A stretch of 38,656 nucleotides of DNA, from assembly GCF_030645195.1 (NCBI RefSeq), contig NZ_JAUSLW010000047.1, forward strand, positions 1-38,656, read 5' to 3'. The stretch comes from Phenylobacterium sp. (lineage in GTDB: Bacteria > Pseudomonadota > Alphaproteobacteria > Caulobacterales > Caulobacteraceae). The position numbers and the translations under genes are program-made. Positions within the stretch are counted from its first letter, which is position 1; each line of letters starts with the position of its first letter. The notes beneath the pieces are model-generated. The model had not been told where the DNA came from. It searched no databases and saw nothing but the letters and a program-made list of their open reading frames with translations. Positions 27,662 to 37,362 of this stretch are shown piece after piece.

Positions 27662-28477
27662 TTACGGAACGCTATCAGACTTTTCCACCGGCGCGGCCTG
27701 CGCCTTGCGCTGCTGGGCCCGGCGCGAGGCCATGTTCAGCCCCTCGACGAGGCCCGAGAAGGCCATGGCGGCGTAGATGTAGCCCTTGGGCACGTGCACC
27801 CCGAAGCCGTCGGCGATCAGGGTGGCGCCGATCATCAGCAGGAAGCCGAGCGCCAGCATCACCACGCTGGGATTGGCGTTGATGAAGTTGGCCAGGGGGT
27901 TGGCCGCCACCAGCATCAGGGCCACGGCCACGATCACCGCGATGACCATGATCGGCAGGTCGTCGGTCATCCCCACCGCCGTCAGGATCGAGTCGACGGA
28001 GAAGACGATGTCCAGCAGCAGGATCTGGATGATGGCCGCGCCGAAGTTGATGGCGATCGGCGCCTTCTTGTCGAGGACGTCGTGGCTGGGGGTCGGATCC
28101 ATGGTGTGGTGGATCTCGTTGGTGGCCTTCCAGACCAGGAACAGGCCGCCGGCGATCAGGATCAGGTCGCGCCAGGAGAAGGCCAGCTCGAACATCGCAT
28201 GCCCGTCCTCGCCGATCGGCCCCTTCCAGGGCAGTTCGAACACCGGGGCGGTAAGGCCCACGATGAAGGCGATGGTCGACAGCAGGACCAGCCGCATGAT
28301 CAGGGCCAGGCCGATGCCAAGGCGTCGGGCCTTGGCCTGCTGCTCAGGGGGCAGCTTGTTGGACAGGATGGAGATGAAGACCAGGTTGTCGATGCCCAGC
28401 ACCACCTCCATGACGATGAGGGTGATCAAGGCGGCCCAGGCGGCCGGGTCGGCGGCCAGGGTCATAAGGCTCTGCAT
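27662..28477 (-). CDS. TerC family integral membrane protein
   Basis: 271 residues with about seven membrane segments. The TerC signature is present twice in pseudo-repeat form: [19 protein letters not shown] (residues ~17-35) and [22 protein letters not shown] (~150-171), whose acidic residues are thought to bind metal. Also typical are [12 protein letters not shown] and [19 protein letters not shown]. TerC/Alx relatives act in manganese export or metal loading of exported proteins, and in tellurite resistance in some hosts; no ter operon is present here. A putative Fur-like box lies 56 bases upstream of the ATG at 28477. Confidence 0.92.
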   Translation of the reverse strand: MQSLMTLAADPAAWAALITLIVMEVVLGIDNLVFISILSNKLPPEQQAKARRLGIGLALIMRLVLLSTIAFIVGLTAPVFELPWKGPIGEDGHAMFELAFSWRDLILIAGGLFLVWKATNEIHHTMDPTPSHDVLDKKAPIAINFGAAIIQILLLDIVFSVDSILTAVGMTDDLPIMVIAVIVAVALMLVAANPLANFINANPSVVMLALGFLLMIGATLIADGFGVHVPKGYIYAAMAFSGLVEGLNMASRRAQQRKAQAAPVEKSDSVP

Positions 28478-28532
28478 GGGGGTCCTCTATGGGTTTCCAG
28501 CACTTTCTAGCCTATCCCGCGCCAGCAGCTAC

Positions 28533-28547
28533 TGCGAATGGTTCTCA
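28533..28547. promoter_or_regulatory. Candidate Fur-like operator upstream of terC
   Basis: TGCGAATGGTTCTCA is a 7-1-7 imperfect palindrome (5 of 7 positions symmetrical) that resembles the TGCGAATnATTCTCA type of Fur box. It lies 56-70 bases upstream of the terC ATG, a position that suits repression of a minus-strand promoter. Call made by eye. Confidence 0.45.
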
Positions 28548-29036
28548 AAGTCGCCTGAGTCGCGCCGAGTCGCCGCGAAGGGCGCCCCTAGGGCGCCGCT
28601 TTTCAGGGCGCCGCGCCGCCGATGCCCGAAATGTGACCTGCCGCGTGGGCCGGCCTCTCTTCTTGCGCCTCGTCCCCCGTACCGGCGCCGAGGTCTTGGC
28701 GGGCCGCCCGTTCGTCTGTTTCGGATTGTTTCACGCGCCAGGGCGTCAGGTATCGGCGTGACGATATAAGGTATCCATGAATGACGCCGTCATGGCTCGC
28801 CAGCTTAACAACAGGAATTTCGCGCTATCCGCGTGGTTAGTTTCCTTGGCGTTAAGGGTTTGATTTGAAATTTTCTGAGATCAACTTGCCCCTGGGGCCC
28901 GAGACGACCCTGTGAAGCTGTGGATGGATCGGTGGGCGACTCGGCGACCTTCCGACGCATACGCCGAAAAGCTCTTTGCTTTCGCGCCGAGGGTGAGTAT
29001 CCCTAGGCTCAGTTCGCGTGGGGAGTTCCTCTTAAC
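28548..29036. other. Long intergenic region between terC and the CHAP gene
   Basis: About 560 bases separate the two divergent genes. It holds two GAGTC sites 10 bases apart (28557 and 28567), a hairpin GGCGCCC/GGGCGCC (28581-28597) followed by GCTTTT, a perfect palindrome ATGACG-C-CGTCAT (28781-28793), and a locally AT-rich tract (about 28795-28890) suited to hold the CHAP gene promoter. A 90-codon open frame at 28489-28761 has no family features and is not called as a gene. Confidence 0.5.
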
Positions 29037-29717
29037 ATGCTTAAACGGACCAGAACCGTTCTCGGTTCCCTGGCCGCTGCGGCGGTTATGACGCTCGCGC
29101 CCATCTCGGGCGCCGTGGCCGACACCTACTGGCAGTGCGTGCCCTTCGCGCGCCTGGTTTCCGGCGTCCAGATTTTCGGCGACGCCTGGACCTGGTGGAA
29201 GCAGGCGGCCGGCAAGTATGAGACCGGCTTCTCCCCCAAATCCGGCGCGGTGCTCTGCTTCAAGCCCAACGGCAAGATGCAGCTGGGCCACGTGGCCGTG
29301 GTCAGCCAGGTGCTGACCGACCGCGTCATCCAGATCACCCACGCCAACTGGTCGCGCATCGGCGGGACCCGCGGCCAGGTCGAGAAGGACGTCACCGTCA
29401 TCGACGTCTCCCCGGCCGGCGACTGGTCCCAGGTCAAGGTCTGGTACGATCCGGTCCGCGACCTCGGCTCCACCACCTATCCGACCTACGGCTTCATCTA
29501 CCAGGACTCCAACGCCCAGCGCATGGCCAGCTCCGGCTTCAACGCCGCCGGCAACACCGCCATCGCCATGGCCCAGGGCGCCGCCAGCCAGATGGCCTCG
29601 GCCGTCCGTCCCGGCGCCGGTCCCTTCTCCATGCTGAGCCAGGCCGCCGACTCCACCGACAAGATCGCCGCCCTGATCATGGCCGCGACCTCGCAAGGCT
29701 CCTCCGAAGCCAAGTAG
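29037..29717 (+). CDS. Secreted CHAP-domain peptidase/amidase
   Basis: 226 residues. Signal peptide at 1-29 (ending SGAVADTYW). The CHAP domain follows at once: the nucleophile C34 in YWQCVPFAR, H85 in MQLGHVAVVS and N104 in THANWSRIG form the NlpC/P60-like triad. The C-terminal ~65 residues are low-complexity Ala/Ser/Gln-rich. CHAP enzymes cut peptidoglycan peptides or the amide bond to muramic acid; periplasmic wall remodelling is the likely role. AGGAG is not present; GGGGAGTTCC lies about 10 bases before the ATG. It is followed four bases later by the corA-like gene and may form an operon with it. Confidence 0.9.
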   Translation: MLKRTRTVLGSLAAAAVMTLAPISGAVADTYWQCVPFARLVSGVQIFGDAWTWWKQAAGKYETGFSPKSGAVLCFKPNGKMQLGHVAVVSQVLTDRVIQITHANWSRIGGTRGQVEKDVTVIDVSPAGDWSQVKVWYDPVRDLGSTTYPTYGFIYQDSNAQRMASSGFNAAGNTAIAMAQGAASQMASAVRPGAGPFSMLSQAADSTDKIAALIMAATSQGSSEAK

Positions 29718-29721
29718 GCCC

Positions 29722-30678
29722 ATGCTGACCCTGATCCGCCGCGGCGCTTCGGCCTCCACCCCCGAGACGCCGGGACCGGGCTGGGTCCTGCCCCCCGACA
29801 CCCTCTGGATCGACCTGCTCAACCCCACCCGCGAGGAGGAGTTGGTCGTGGAGCGCGCGCTCTCCGTCGACCTGCCGACGCGGGCGGAGATGGCCCAGAT
29901 CGAGCCGTCCTCGCGCCTCTACCAGGAGGACAAGGCCACCTTCCTCACCGCCACCCTGCTGTCCCACAGCCAGGACGACCATCCGGCCGGCACGCCGGTG
30001 ACCTTCGTCCTGGCCCGCGGGGTCCTGGTCACCCTGCGCTACGCCCCGCTGAAGGCCTTCACGGTCTTCGCCGCCCGCGCCGCCGACAACCGCGACCTCG
30101 CCAGCGGCGCCGAGGCCCTGCTGGAGCTGCTGGACGCGGTGGTGGAGCGCCTGGCCCACGTGCTGGAGGCCTGCTCGGCCGCCGTGCAGGAGAGCTCCAA
30201 CGCCATTTTCGACCGCCCCCGCGGCGGCGCCTTCGAGCCCTTGCTGACCGGCCTGGCCCGCACCCAATCGGTGGCCTCGATGGCCCGGGCCAGCCTGGTG
30301 AGCCTCGGCCGCCTGGCCAGCTTCGCGGCCCTGGCGCCGGAGATCGTCGCCGCCCCGGCCTGCCAGGCCCACCTGGTCTCCCTGCAGCACGACATCGGCT
30401 CGCTCACCGAGCACTCCGGGTCGCTCTCCTCCCACATCGCCTTCCTGCTGGACGCGGCGCTCGGCCTGATCAACATCGAGCAGAACGGCATCATCAAGTT
30501 CTTCTCGGTGGTCTCGGTGGTGCTGATGCCGCCGACCCTGGTGGCCTCGATCTACGGCATGAACTTCCACCACATCCCCGAGCTCTCCTGGCTGCTGGGC
30601 TATCCCTGGGCGCTCGGCCTGATGCTGCTGTCGGGCATCGGGCCCTTCCTGTGGTTCAAGAAGAAGCGCTGGTTCTGA
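29722..30678 (+). CDS. CorA-family divalent metal transporter
   Basis: 318 residues. A soluble N-terminal domain starts with WIDLLNPTREEELVVERAL, and a long helical stalk leads to two C-terminal membrane segments. The signature YGMNF (residues 278-282) ends TM1, and the C-terminus is basic (WFKKKRWF). This is the CorA/ZntB family pentameric channel. MgtE-type or zinc specificity cannot be told; the family default is magnesium. It begins four bases after the CHAP gene stop, so is probably cotranscribed. A small hairpin CCCGC/GCGGG with an A-rich loop follows the stop at about 30702-30718. Confidence 0.92.
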   Translation: MLTLIRRGASASTPETPGPGWVLPPDTLWIDLLNPTREEELVVERALSVDLPTRAEMAQIEPSSRLYQEDKATFLTATLLSHSQDDHPAGTPVTFVLARGVLVTLRYAPLKAFTVFAARAADNRDLASGAEALLELLDAVVERLAHVLEACSAAVQESSNAIFDRPRGGAFEPLLTGLARTQSVASMARASLVSLGRLASFAALAPEIVAAPACQAHLVSLQHDIGSLTEHSGSLSSHIAFLLDAALGLINIEQNGIIKFFSVVSVVLMPPTLVASIYGMNFHHIPELSWLLGYPWALGLMLLSGIGPFLWFKKKRWF

Positions 30679-30811
30679 CGCTTCGGGAGCCGGTCCCGAC
30701 CCCGCGAAAAATGCGGGTTCCGGACAGGAATCGGCCTGTGTGGCGCATTGTCGCAACGGTTCCTTAAGCGCGCTCGGCGAACCTGATTTCTTCCACGAGT
30801 TCCCGCCCGCC

Positions 30812-32023
30812 ATGTCCGCTCCGGCCCTTCTCCTTCGTCCGCTCGACTCCGATGGCCTGCGCCTGGCGCTGGACAAGCATCGGCGCTTCCTTGAGGGGCG
30901 CAGCGGCGGCCGCCGGGCCAATCTCGCCTATGTCGACCTCACCAACCGCCCCCTGGACGGGGTGGACCTGCGCGACGCCGACCTTACCGGGGCGCGCCTG
31001 AACGGGGCCTCCCTGGCCGGCGCGAAGCTGGGCGGCGCGGTGCTGTTCGGCGCCGACCTGCGCGACACCGACCTGCGCAACGCCGACCTCAGCAAGGCCG
31101 ACCTGCGCGGCGCCTGCCTGCGCGGCGCCAATCTCGCCCATGCCGACCTCTCGGGCTGCGATCTGCGCGAGGGCCGCATCGCCCTGCAGGACAAGGCCGA
31201 GGGCTTCCGCATCCTCAATCACGAGGACCGCCCGGGCGAGCTCTCCTTCGCCGTGCTCTCCGGCGCCAACCTGGCCGGCGCCCATATGGCCGGCCTCTCG
31301 GCCATGGCCGCCGACTTCACCGACGCCGACCTCTCCGGGGCGACGCTCGGGGGCGCCCGGCTGGCGAAGGCGGTGCTGGACGGGGCCAACCTCACCGGGG
31401 CCGATCTCGCCGGCGCCGACCTGTCGGGGGCCTCGCTCAAGCGCGCCATCATGGTCCGCTGCGACGTCTCGATGTCCAACATCACGGGCGCCGACCTCAC
31501 CGGCGTGCTCCGGGCCCCGGCCGTGGCGGTCTATATCGACGACCAGCCCCTGGAGAAGATCCTCGCCGCCCACGAGGCCTTCTGCGAGTCCGCCGGCAAG
31601 GGCGGCCAGGCCGCCCGGTTGCCGGAGACCGACTTCCGCTCCGCCGGCGTCCTGAAGGGGCGCAGGCTCAGCGGCCTCTCGGCCCCCGGCTCGATCTTCT
31701 TCGGCATGAACCTGCAGGGGATCCAGCTCCAGGGCGCCGACCTTTCCGGCTGCGACCTGCGCGGCGCCAACCTGCGTCAGGCCGATCTGCGCGGCTGCCG
31801 CCTGGCCGACGCCCTGCTCACCCGCGCCGACCTGCGCGGGGCCAAGATGGGGCCGCTCACCATCGACGACGGCCGCATGGTCCGCACCGACCTCTCCCGC
31901 GCCATCCTGCGCGGGGCCGACCTCACCGGCGCCTCTGCCCCCCGCGCCCGCTTCCTCGACGCCGACCTCTCCGGCGCCCAGCTGTCGGGCGCCAATCTCA
32001 AGGGCGCCGAGCTGGAGGCTTAA
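30812..32023 (+). CDS. Pentapeptide-repeat protein
   Basis: 403 residues. After an N-terminal ~45 residues, two blocks of A(D/N)LxG-type pentapeptides (about residues 50-115 and 155-230) are separated by non-repeat segments, and a third block fills the C-terminus from about 300. Examples are LRDADLTGARLNGASLAG and LSGCDLRGANLRQADLRG. Such repeats fold as a right-handed square beta-helix; some members protect DNA gyrase, most have no known role. ATG 30812 (MSAPALLLRPLD) is preferred over GTG 30740, which adds a tail unlike a start region. No signal peptide is seen. Confidence 0.87.
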   Translation: MSAPALLLRPLDSDGLRLALDKHRRFLEGRSGGRRANLAYVDLTNRPLDGVDLRDADLTGARLNGASLAGAKLGGAVLFGADLRDTDLRNADLSKADLRGACLRGANLAHADLSGCDLREGRIALQDKAEGFRILNHEDRPGELSFAVLSGANLAGAHMAGLSAMAADFTDADLSGATLGGARLAKAVLDGANLTGADLAGADLSGASLKRAIMVRCDVSMSNITGADLTGVLRAPAVAVYIDDQPLEKILAAHEAFCESAGKGGQAARLPETDFRSAGVLKGRRLSGLSAPGSIFFGMNLQGIQLQGADLSGCDLRGANLRQADLRGCRLADALLTRADLRGAKMGPLTIDDGRMVRTDLSRAILRGADLTGASAPRARFLDADLSGAQLSGANLKGAELEA

Positions 32024-32043
32024 AAAGCCCGCGGACTTGCGCC

Positions 32044-32904
32044 CTACATCCCGTGCTTCAGCGGCTGCAGGTCCTGGAAGTTCGGCTCGCGCTTCTCGGC
32101 CTTGGCCTTGAAGGCCTCGCCCATGTGGGCGCCGGAGAACATGCCCGTCTGCCAGACGGCGATATAGTCCAGGCCGTCGGCGATGGTGTGGTCGCGGGCG
32201 TAGTTGATCATCACCTTCGAGCCGGTCACCGCCAGGGGCGCCTTGGACGCGATCTCGCGGGCCGTCACCAGGGCGTGGTCGATACAGGCCTCGTGGGTCG
32301 GGAACACCTCGTTGACCCAGCCGATCTCCTTGGCCTTCTGGGCGGGCATCCGGCGGCCGGTATAGGCCATCTCGCGCACCCAGCCCTCGGGGATCAGCTT
32401 GCAGAGCCGGGGGAAGGTGCCGACATCGGCGGTCATGCCGATATTGATCTCCTGGATACAGAAGAAGGCGTCCTCGGTCGCGTAGCGGATGTCGCAGGCG
32501 CTGGTCATGTCCACCGCCCCGCCGATGCAGCCCCCCTGGATGGCGGCGATCACCGGGATCCGCGCGTCGTCCAGGCAGCCGAAGCAGTCCTGCAGCCACA
32601 GGATATGGTGCCGCTGCTGCTCGGCGTTGATGTGCCGGTCCTGGTTCTGGTTGGCCGAGGTCGAGCCCCCGCCGCCGAACACCGCCAGGTCCATGCCGGC
32701 GGAGAAGTGCTTGCCCGTGGAGCTGATGACGATGCAGCGGGCCCGCGCATTGTGGTCGATGTCCTTCACGATCGTCGGCAGCTCGTTCCAGAACTCCCGG
32801 ATCATCGAGTTCATCGCCTCGGGCCGCTTGAGCTGGATGTGGGCGACGCCCGCCTCGATGGTGACGGCAAAGCAGGTGAAGTCGGTCTTGGTGACGTCGG
32901 TCAT
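32044..32904 (-). CDS. Crotonase family, dienoyl-CoA isomerase-like
   Basis: 286 residues. The oxyanion-hole regions are FSAGMDLAVFG (~67-77) and GGCIGGAVDMTSACDIRY (~124-141). D132, E152 (IQEINIG) and D160 (TADVGT) have exactly the spacing of the three acidic catalytic residues of mammalian ECH1, delta3,5-delta2,4-dienoyl-CoA isomerase (20 and 8 residues apart), so this activity is more likely than plain enoyl-CoA hydration. It would act in beta-oxidation of odd-position unsaturated fatty acids. The ATG at 32904 has GAGGAA at good distance. It is convergent with the pentapeptide gene, and no other beta-oxidation gene is close. Confidence 0.88.
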   Translation of the reverse strand: MTDVTKTDFTCFAVTIEAGVAHIQLKRPEAMNSMIREFWNELPTIVKDIDHNARARCIVISSTGKHFSAGMDLAVFGGGGSTSANQNQDRHINAEQQRHHILWLQDCFGCLDDARIPVIAAIQGGCIGGAVDMTSACDIRYATEDAFFCIQEINIGMTADVGTFPRLCKLIPEGWVREMAYTGRRMPAQKAKEIGWVNEVFPTHEACIDHALVTAREIASKAPLAVTGSKVMINYARDHTIADGLDYIAVWQTGMFSGAHMGEAFKAKAEKREPNFQDLQPLKHGM

Positions 32905-32960
32905 GGCGTTTCCTCTCGTTGGAAACATCATCCTCCCGTGACGCGGGGAAAGGCAAACAT

Positions 32961-33066
32961 CCGCTCATCCCGGCGAAGGCCGGGACTCAGGTCATAGATC
33001 ACGACCTCGGGTCAGTATTCGAGATGCGGGATGTATCTGGGTCCCGGCCTTCGCCGGGATGAGCGG
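32961..33066. repeat. Long perfect inverted repeat
   Basis: 25-bp perfect arms at 32961-32985 and 33042-33066 (CCGCTCATCCCGGCGAAGGC... in the left arm), separated by 56 bases. Located between the start of the crotonase gene and the end of coq9, both minus strand. It is related in sequence to the CATCCCGG...CCGGGATG element inside 22715-22813, so it is a dispersed intergenic element and a likely terminator for coq9. Confidence 0.9.
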
Positions 33067-33073
33067 GGTGGCC

Positions 33074-33712
33074 TCACCCGTAACGCATCTTCCCCAGCGC
33101 CGCGGCCACGTCCCTCAGCAGGTCCCCGCCCTTGAGCCCCGCCTTCCACGTCTCATAGGCCATGACGTTCTCGATCCGGCCGTCGACGAAGGCCATGGCG
33201 CCCTCCTTGCCGGAGGCCAGCCGGATCGCCAGGGCCGAGGCCAGGATCCCCGACAGGATGGCGCGCTTGGAATAGTGATTCTCGTCGGTGGCGGTGTCGC
33301 CGGCCCAGCGCCACAATGCGTCGGCGCTCTCCCACAACAGCCGCAGGGCCAGCGGGATGTTCAGCGGCAGGGCCAGCCAGCCGGCCCAGCGGCGCACGGC
33401 GCCCTCGTCGGCGGCCGCGGCGTCGAGCCGGGCCTCGACGCCTGCCCGGATGCGCGCGCGGATCTTCAGGCTCGCCGGATCGGTCCCCGCCAGCCGCGCC
33501 AGCGCCTGGGCGTCATGGCGCCGCGACAGCAGGGCCGCCAGGTCGGCCGGACCGTGCGGGAGCAGCAGTTCGGTCTCCGGCCCGGTCAGGCCACAGGCCT
33601 TGCCGGCGGCCCGCGCCATGGGCCAGGTCCAGCCCTGGGCGGGCGCGAGCTTGAGGGCCGCGTCCAGAATCTGTTGTTCGGTGGCCTCAGCCCAGTCGTT
33701 TTCGTGCGCCAT
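33074..33712 (-). CDS. COQ9 family ubiquinone-biosynthesis accessory protein
   Basis: 212 residues. The N-terminal ~60 residues resemble a TetR-like helix-turn-helix fold ([20 protein letters not shown]), and the C-terminal COQ9 lipid-binding domain carries [49 protein letters not shown], whose last part is the family hallmark. COQ9 presents quinone intermediates to hydroxylases such as COQ7 in mitochondria; alphaproteobacteria share the family. ATG at 33712 (MAHENDWAE) is chosen. It is divergent from rpsU. The downstream 25-bp inverted repeat lies just past its stop. Confidence 0.88.
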   Translation of the reverse strand: MAHENDWAEATEQQILDAALKLAPAQGWTWPMARAAGKACGLTGPETELLLPHGPADLAALLSRRHDAQALARLAGTDPASLKIRARIRAGVEARLDAAAADEGAVRRWAGWLALPLNIPLALRLLWESADALWRWAGDTATDENHYSKRAILSGILASALAIRLASGKEGAMAFVDGRIENVMAYETWKAGLKGGDLLRDVAAALGKMRYG

Positions 33713-33875
33713 GGCCCACAATAACCCGCCGGGGGGCCCCTGTCCGCCGTGGACATCACCCTCTGTCTCTGGTATTTCGCCGCCCTCATCCCGGAGGCGT
33801 CTCGCGTCTGGGTGCAAGGCTATTGTCCGTTCGCCGCCGCCTGACCCCAGGACTGGCCGAGCGGGAACGGGTAAC

Positions 33876-33891
33876 AGGAGAGATAACTCTG
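33876..33891 (+). promoter_or_regulatory. rpsU: SD and unusual CTG start of rpsU
   Basis: AGGAG at 33876-33880 is followed after eight bases by CTG at 33889-33891, and the next codons read VQIFVRDNN, the usual second and later residues of S21. No ATG, GTG or TTG lies in frame between the SD and this point. Confidence 0.75.
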
Positions 33892-34128
33892 GTTCAGATT
33901 TTCGTCCGCGACAACAACGTCGATCAGGCCCTGAAGGCGCTGAAGAAGAAGATGCAGCGCGAGGGCTCGTTCCGCGAAATGAAGCGGCACGTGCATTATG
34001 AGAAGCCCAGCGAGAAGCGCGCCCGCCAGAAGGCCGAGGCCGTTCGCCGCGCCCGCAAGCTGGCCCGCAAGCGCGCCCAGCGCGAAGGCCTGATCCCGGC
34101 CCCGAAGAAGGCCCCCGGCGCTCGGTAG
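33889..34128 (+). CDS. rpsU: 30S ribosomal protein S21
   Basis: 79 residues if started at CTG 33889: (M)[20 protein letters not shown], then [25 protein letters not shown], and a basic tail of Lys and Arg. The sequence is standard for alphaproteobacterial S21, which sits on the 30S platform and helps base pairing of mRNA to 16S rRNA. The codon in the start position is CTG instead of ATG, with an ideal SD eight bases before. The only other in-frame upstream start is TTG at 33823, which lacks a good SD and would add 22 residues foreign to the family. A strong terminator follows 90 bases after the stop. Confidence 0.92.
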   Translation: MVQIFVRDNNVDQALKALKKKMQREGSFREMKRHVHYEKPSEKRARQKAEAVRRARKLARKRAQREGLIPAPKKAPGAR

Positions 34129-34139
34129 AGCGTGCTGGA

Positions 34140-34183
34140 GCGCGATAGCCGAAAGTGGATGCCGGTTTCGGCGACCATCGCGC
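34140..34183. repeat. REP-like palindromic element after rpsU
   Basis: Inner arms GCCGAAA (34148-34154) and TTTCGGC (34166-34172), outer arms GCGCGAT (34140-34146) and ATCGCGC (34177-34183). The core GAAAGTGGATGCCGGTTTC is like a repetitive extragenic palindrome widespread in alphaproteobacteria. Confidence 0.7.
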
Positions 34184-34217
34184 GACCAACAGGGAATCTT
34201 CCGAGCTTAAGTATTTG

Positions 34218-34254
34218 AAAGGCCGTGCGGATCACCGCGCGGCCTTTTGCTTTT
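34218..34254 (+). terminator. Rho-independent terminator of rpsU
   Basis: AAAGGCCGTGCGG (34218-34230) pairs with CCGCGCGGCCTTT (34235-34247), 13 bp with one T-G pair and an ATCA loop, followed by a T-rich tail TTTTGCTTTT. It ends the rpsU transcript before ftsH. Confidence 0.88.
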
Positions 34255-34376
34255 GCGCAAAATCCCGGGCTCACCCTGCGAACTTCCGCCGCGTGGCGCC
34301 GTGCTTGCTGGTGAAACCGCGTCCGGCCTCCTATCTTGAGGTCTGACGGACAAATTCCGGAACGGTCTGGACCAAA

Positions 34377-36260
<1,884 letters not shown>

Positions 36261-36276
36261 ACCCCCACCTCCGTCA

Positions 36277-36297
36277 TCCTAGGCCTTGTGCCTAGGA
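36277..36297. terminator. Hairpin after ftsH
   Basis: Perfect TCCTAGGC (36277-36284) and GCCTAGGA (36290-36297) with a CTTGT loop, 17 bases after the ftsH stop. No T-run follows, so it may be a dispersed repeat working as a terminator. Confidence 0.55.
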
Positions 36298-36374
36298 CCC
36301 CTGTCTCGGCGGGCCTTGAGATGCCGGATGAGGCGGAAGGGCGGCGGCTTCACGTTGGTCGTCTGAGTCGCGGA

Positions 36375-36410
36375 AATTGGGGACAGGAGCACTATTCTCC
36401 AGACCAAATT
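36375..36410. repeat. GGGGACAGGAGCA-type hairpin, copy 1
   Basis: AATTGG (36375-36380) and CCAAATT (36404-36410) enclose GGGGACAGGAGCACTATTCTCC. Related copies lie at 38093-38114 (direct) and 38211-38241 (inverted), so the two minus-strand genes between are bracketed. Confidence 0.7.
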
Positions 36411-36450
36411 GGATCAGGCTGCCGTGGGCCACCACGGCCAGGCTGGACGA

Positions 36451-37257
36451 CTAGCGGGGCGCAGGATCATCGCCGTGATAGTCCGCAATCGGGATATCGA
36501 TTGAGCGGCCCGACACTCGGTCGGTAATTGTCATGGAGTAGTTGTAGCCATCGGGTTGCACGAAACGCGGTAGCAGCTTGCTCATGAGATCAGCGCCGTA
36601 TGCTGGCGTTAGAAAGAGCAACTTACCCTCGACTGAACTCTGCGGCTCGATAGTAAACGGAGAGCGGAAAATCTCGGGGCTGTGTAGGCCCGCGGCTCTC
36701 AAGCGTTCTTGAATGTCGGCGCCATAAAGCCTGCCGCCTGGCGCGATATCAGAAGCCTTCAGCTTGAAATCTGCGGAATCGGGTCCGGCGAGGTGGAGTT
36801 CTATTTCCAGTATCAGACGGTCAGTCTTGGACAGGTTGGTCAGCAGTACAGGTCCGTACTGCATGGCCCATGCATCCCGATCGCGGTCATCACTTAGCCC
36901 GGCCCACCCCGCCCACGAACTTTTTTGCCGGAAGGCAATATCCAGCGGGAGGCTGGGAGGTTGAGCCTCCAGGCGCGGTGCTACTGGCTTCGCGCCGGGC
37001 TTTTCGGATGAGTGGGCGAGGCGGGCGGACCAGATAAACGCCGCTAGCCAAATCAGTACGACGCAAGCCAGCGCCACCCAGAACCATGGGCTTTCCATAA
37101 CTGCCACGGACCGTGTGAACTTGTCGGCGGTCCAAGCCTTCGCGCCCTCCCAAATCTGTGATGCGGCAAGCGCGATTGTGATGACGGCGCCGGCGAGGGC
37201 GAACAGGGCGGGGCCCATCCACTTGAGAAACTCGTGAGTGATTTGCGCCCAACGCAT
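36451..37257 (-). CDS. Unrecognised two-TM membrane protein
   Basis: 268 residues. I do not recognise a family. Two hydrophobic segments near the N-terminus (about 14-36, MGPALFALAGAVITIALAAS, and 58-77, FWVALACVVLIWLAAFIW) are followed by a soluble domain of about 180 residues with beta-like periodicity: YGPVLLTNLSKTDRLILEIELHL, then FRSPFTIEPQSSVEGKLLFL and a MTITDRVSGRSIDIPI ending. Location of that domain, cytoplasmic or periplasmic, is uncertain. ATG 37257 has AGGG seven bases before it and is preferred to TTG 37293. Codon use is less GC-biased than neighbours. It lies downstream of the HEPN-like gene on the same strand, with a gap of about 105 bases. Confidence 0.7.
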   Translation of the reverse strand: MRWAQITHEFLKWMGPALFALAGAVITIALAASQIWEGAKAWTADKFTRSVAVMESPWFWVALACVVLIWLAAFIWSARLAHSSEKPGAKPVAPRLEAQPPSLPLDIAFRQKSSWAGWAGLSDDRDRDAWAMQYGPVLLTNLSKTDRLILEIELHLAGPDSADFKLKASDIAPGGRLYGADIQERLRAAGLHSPEIFRSPFTIEPQSSVEGKLLFLTPAYGADLMSKLLPRFVQPDGYNYSMTITDRVSGRSIDIPIADYHGDDPAPR

Positions 37258-37362
37258 CCGCGCACCCTGCACGGACTCAGCCGGGTACGGCAACGCTCCC
37301 GCGTGATAGCCCGTCTCTCAATTGGACGGGGAGGGCCTGGATGCGTTGGGGGGCTCCTCCCC

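Noticed and set aside
28489..28761. 90-codon plus-strand frame between terC and the CHAP gene
   Set aside because: No SD, no family pattern, and it runs through the Fur-like box and a hairpin.
30764..32968. Long minus-strand frame across the pentapeptide gene
   Set aside because: It is the mirror of the pentapeptide repeats joined to an out-of-frame part of the crotonase gene.
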